10,226 bases of DNA from Chloroflexota bacterium (lineage in GTDB: Bacteria > Chloroflexota > Anaerolineae > Promineifilales > Promineifilaceae). The translations under genes and the position numbers were made by a program. The notes under the pieces were generated by a model. That model was not told where the DNA came from, made no database searches, and worked only from the letters and a program-made list of their open reading frames with translations. The stretch lies in the NCBI GenBank assembly GCA_024223125.1, contig JAAEOP010001347.1:1-10226 (forward strand). Reading direction: 5' to 3'. Below, in pieces: positions 8,898 to 10,226 of the stretch (the stretch's first letter is position 1; the number at the start of each line of letters is the position of its first letter).

Positions 8898-10226
8898 CTA
8901 TGCCAGCGTATAAATCGGGATAAAATAATCTTGGTCGGTTATCTGGTTGCCGTCATCCTGTACGTTTATTTTTAGAAATCCTCGCCTGGTGGCTGTGGTG
9001 ACATCGGCCTCGGCCACAATGGATTGAGTGAGCGTAGCCGCTGCCGCTCTGCCAATGTAGGCCGTAAATGGTTCGGACACATCCGCTTGGTCCAGCGTCA
9101 GAACAGGCTTTGCTCCTGTGGGACTCGACTGATCAATGTGTAAAGGTGCACCAGGTGAGGAAGCGCCAATTCCCACATTGCCACTAGACCCATGAACCCG
9201 CATTAGCTCGGTTCCTTTTCCGTTGCCAATCACCAAATCTCTGTATCTTGTATGGCCCGCTTGGTACCCTGTGTAATTAAGAAAAATTCCCGCAGTGTCA
9301 ATATCATTGCCGTGGCCTGCATTTAGTGTATGGCCTATGGCAAAAAGATTATATCTGCCAGGAAAGGCATGGCTTGCAGTGTCCCCAATGAAGAGGCTAA
9401 TTTCTCCCGATCCCGTAAATGCGCTTGGTAAATTTTCCGAGTGGAGAGTCCCGACGGGCGAGTCTGTCCCAACTCCTACTTTGCCCGTCGCCGTGTTCTG
9501 TAAAATTAAATTGCCGCTCCCATTGGCGTCTATCAGAAAATCGGTATTCGTTTCCCCCGCCGCCGCCAACCCCGGCCCATCTCCAGTTGCCGCGTTGGTG
9601 ATTTCCAGGTGGGTGACGGCTGAACCGGTCTCATTAAATAGCAGTTGCGCGTTGTCGTTGCTATCCCTGATCCCGGTGGCGTTATCGAATTGCAATTCAA
9701 AGCTGTTCATATCGACATCGCCCCCCGCTTGGGGTGATGTATCGTCAATCAAGGCCGTTATACCGCCTAGATTAAATGGTCTCCTGGCGTCTGTGATGTC
9801 TGCCTCAGATAATGCGGTTTGATTCCCGTAAACTTTTATCCGGGCAATGGGCAATACTCCGGAAGGGAACGAGACTAACGGCGGCGTTAGGGCATCGCTG
9901 TGGATGGTCGTTGTGCCTGTCACGGCTGCAAGCGTGTTTGTTGCCATATCAATGTACACCCCCGCATATCTCATTGTACCCGTTGTGGTATCTGTGATAG
10001 TGGGGGAGAGATCAATACCCGGCGTTCCTCCCCAGACCGTCCCGGTGTTCAAATATTCATATTCGAGCGTGTTCACGAAAATAGACGTTGTTCCCGTCGT
10101 CGCCAAATACGCTCGGCCGGGTACCATTGCCCGAATATGGACATTTAGCGGATCGCTGCCAATTGCGCCGTCTGACCATTCGTGAGTCGGCGAATGGGGG
10201 GAGGTGCTGCCCAAACTATCCCCCCA
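8898..10226 (-). CDS. Tail-fibre-like protein, 5' end outside the window
   Basis: The frame is open to the right edge (442 codons visible); the TTG at 10212-10214 is not needed as a start, so I treat the gene as truncated by the window. Fibre signatures, numbered from that TTG: SEADITDARRPFNLGG (136-151), IDDTSPQAGGDVDMN (156-170), a match to the phage-fibre D-x-(S/T)-P-Q-x-GGD-x-D-x-N pattern, and two NVGIG-type trimer motifs, TGKVGVGTDSPVGTLH (243-258) and SGNVGIGASSPGAPLHI (344-360). It is Gly/Thr/Asn-rich, as expected for a trimeric beta-structured fibre that contacts the host surface. The C-terminus (NVQDDGNQITDQDYFIPIYT) looks complete. Confidence 0.87.
   Translation of the reverse strand, partial: WGDSLGSTSPHSPTHEWSDGAIGSDPLNVHIRAMVPGRAYLATTGTTSIFVNTLEYEYLNTGTVWGGTPGIDLSPTITDTTTGTMRYAGVYIDMATNTLAAVTGTTTIHSDALTPPLVSFPSGVLPIARIKVYGNQTALSEADITDARRPFNLGGITALIDDTSPQAGGDVDMNSFELQFDNATGIRDSNDNAQLLFNETGSAVTHLEITNAATGDGPGLAAAGETNTDFLIDANGSGNLILQNTATGKVGVGTDSPVGTLHSENLPSAFTGSGEISLFIGDTASHAFPGRYNLFAIGHTLNAGHGNDIDTAGIFLNYTGYQAGHTRYRDLVIGNGKGTELMRVHGSSGNVGIGASSPGAPLHIDQSSPTGAKPVLTLDQADVSEPFTAYIGRAAAATLTQSIVAEADVTTATRRGFLKINVQDDGNQITDQDYFIPIYTLA

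Noticed and set aside
9295..9822. Plus-strand 175-residue open frame opposite the tail-fibre gene
   Set aside because: It is antisense to a gene with clear fibre motifs, is Ser/Pro/Leu-rich as expected of a shadow frame, and lacks a ribosome site.
1..10226. tRNA or rRNA genes, integrase or transposase genes
   Set aside because: I looked for cloverleaf arms with T-loop GTTCGA-type sequence, for rRNA-like segments, and for tyrosine or serine recombinase or DDE motifs in the listed proteins, and found none I could support.

Overview
The window looks like part of a temperate tailed phage, prophage or phage-plasmid of a bacterium that uses sigma-70-type promoters, Shine-Dalgarno-led starts and occasional GTG/TTG starts. 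No host marker gene is present, so I cannot name the host. The phage reading rests on a lambda-O-like initiator next to a DnaC-type helicase loader, two HNH-type proteins, a phage-type PAPS-reductase-like protein, a VRR-NUC-like nuclease, two small Cro/CI-type regulators, and a tail-fibre-like gene on the opposite strand at the right edge.

Layout. 1-286: apparently non-coding DNA, then a 55-residue minus-strand gene with its own promoter. 287-474: divergent regulatory region. 475-711: Cro-like regulator with its own promoter and a strong terminator. 758-4435: a tightly packed plus-strand replication and nuclease operon, mostly with ATGA overlaps: small coiled-coil protein, HTH-HNH fusion, O/DnaD-like initiator, DnaC-like loader, HNH, Cys-rich small protein, PAPS-reductase-like protein, VRR-NUC-like nuclease. 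4440-4472: a hairpin separates this from a second plus-strand block (4499-7027) of a four-helix membrane protein with a C-terminal HTH, two small membrane proteins, and a membrane-anchored P-loop ATPase with a C-terminal HTH. 7028-7257: repeat array, terminator, and a strong promoter with palindromes. 7258-8563: five small plus-strand genes including a second HTH regulator. 8590-8618: terminator. 8617-10226: two minus-strand phage structural genes converging on it, the last one running off the window.

Two things stand out. First, the initiator gene contains five copies of a near-palindromic iteron; the first four are spaced exactly 32 bp, and a 50-bp A+T-rich trinucleotide-repeat stretch separates the fourth from the fifth. 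The copies fall in all three reading frames, so the repeat is maintained as DNA and not as protein. This is the layout of a lambda-type origin embedded in the initiator gene. Second, the membrane/ATPase block resembles, in architecture only, the SpdB/TraB or FtsK type of double-stranded DNA translocation module. Each of its two HTH-bearing membrane proteins carries in or beside its gene a dense array of a short motif, first in one orientation and then in the other. I propose these as cognate binding or loading sites; that is inference.

The genes fit together as replication initiation (O-like binds iterons, DnaC-like loads the host helicase), processing by small nucleases, and a membrane-bound DNA-handling module. 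All coordinates, motifs and repeats were read by eye; no database or structure search was possible.
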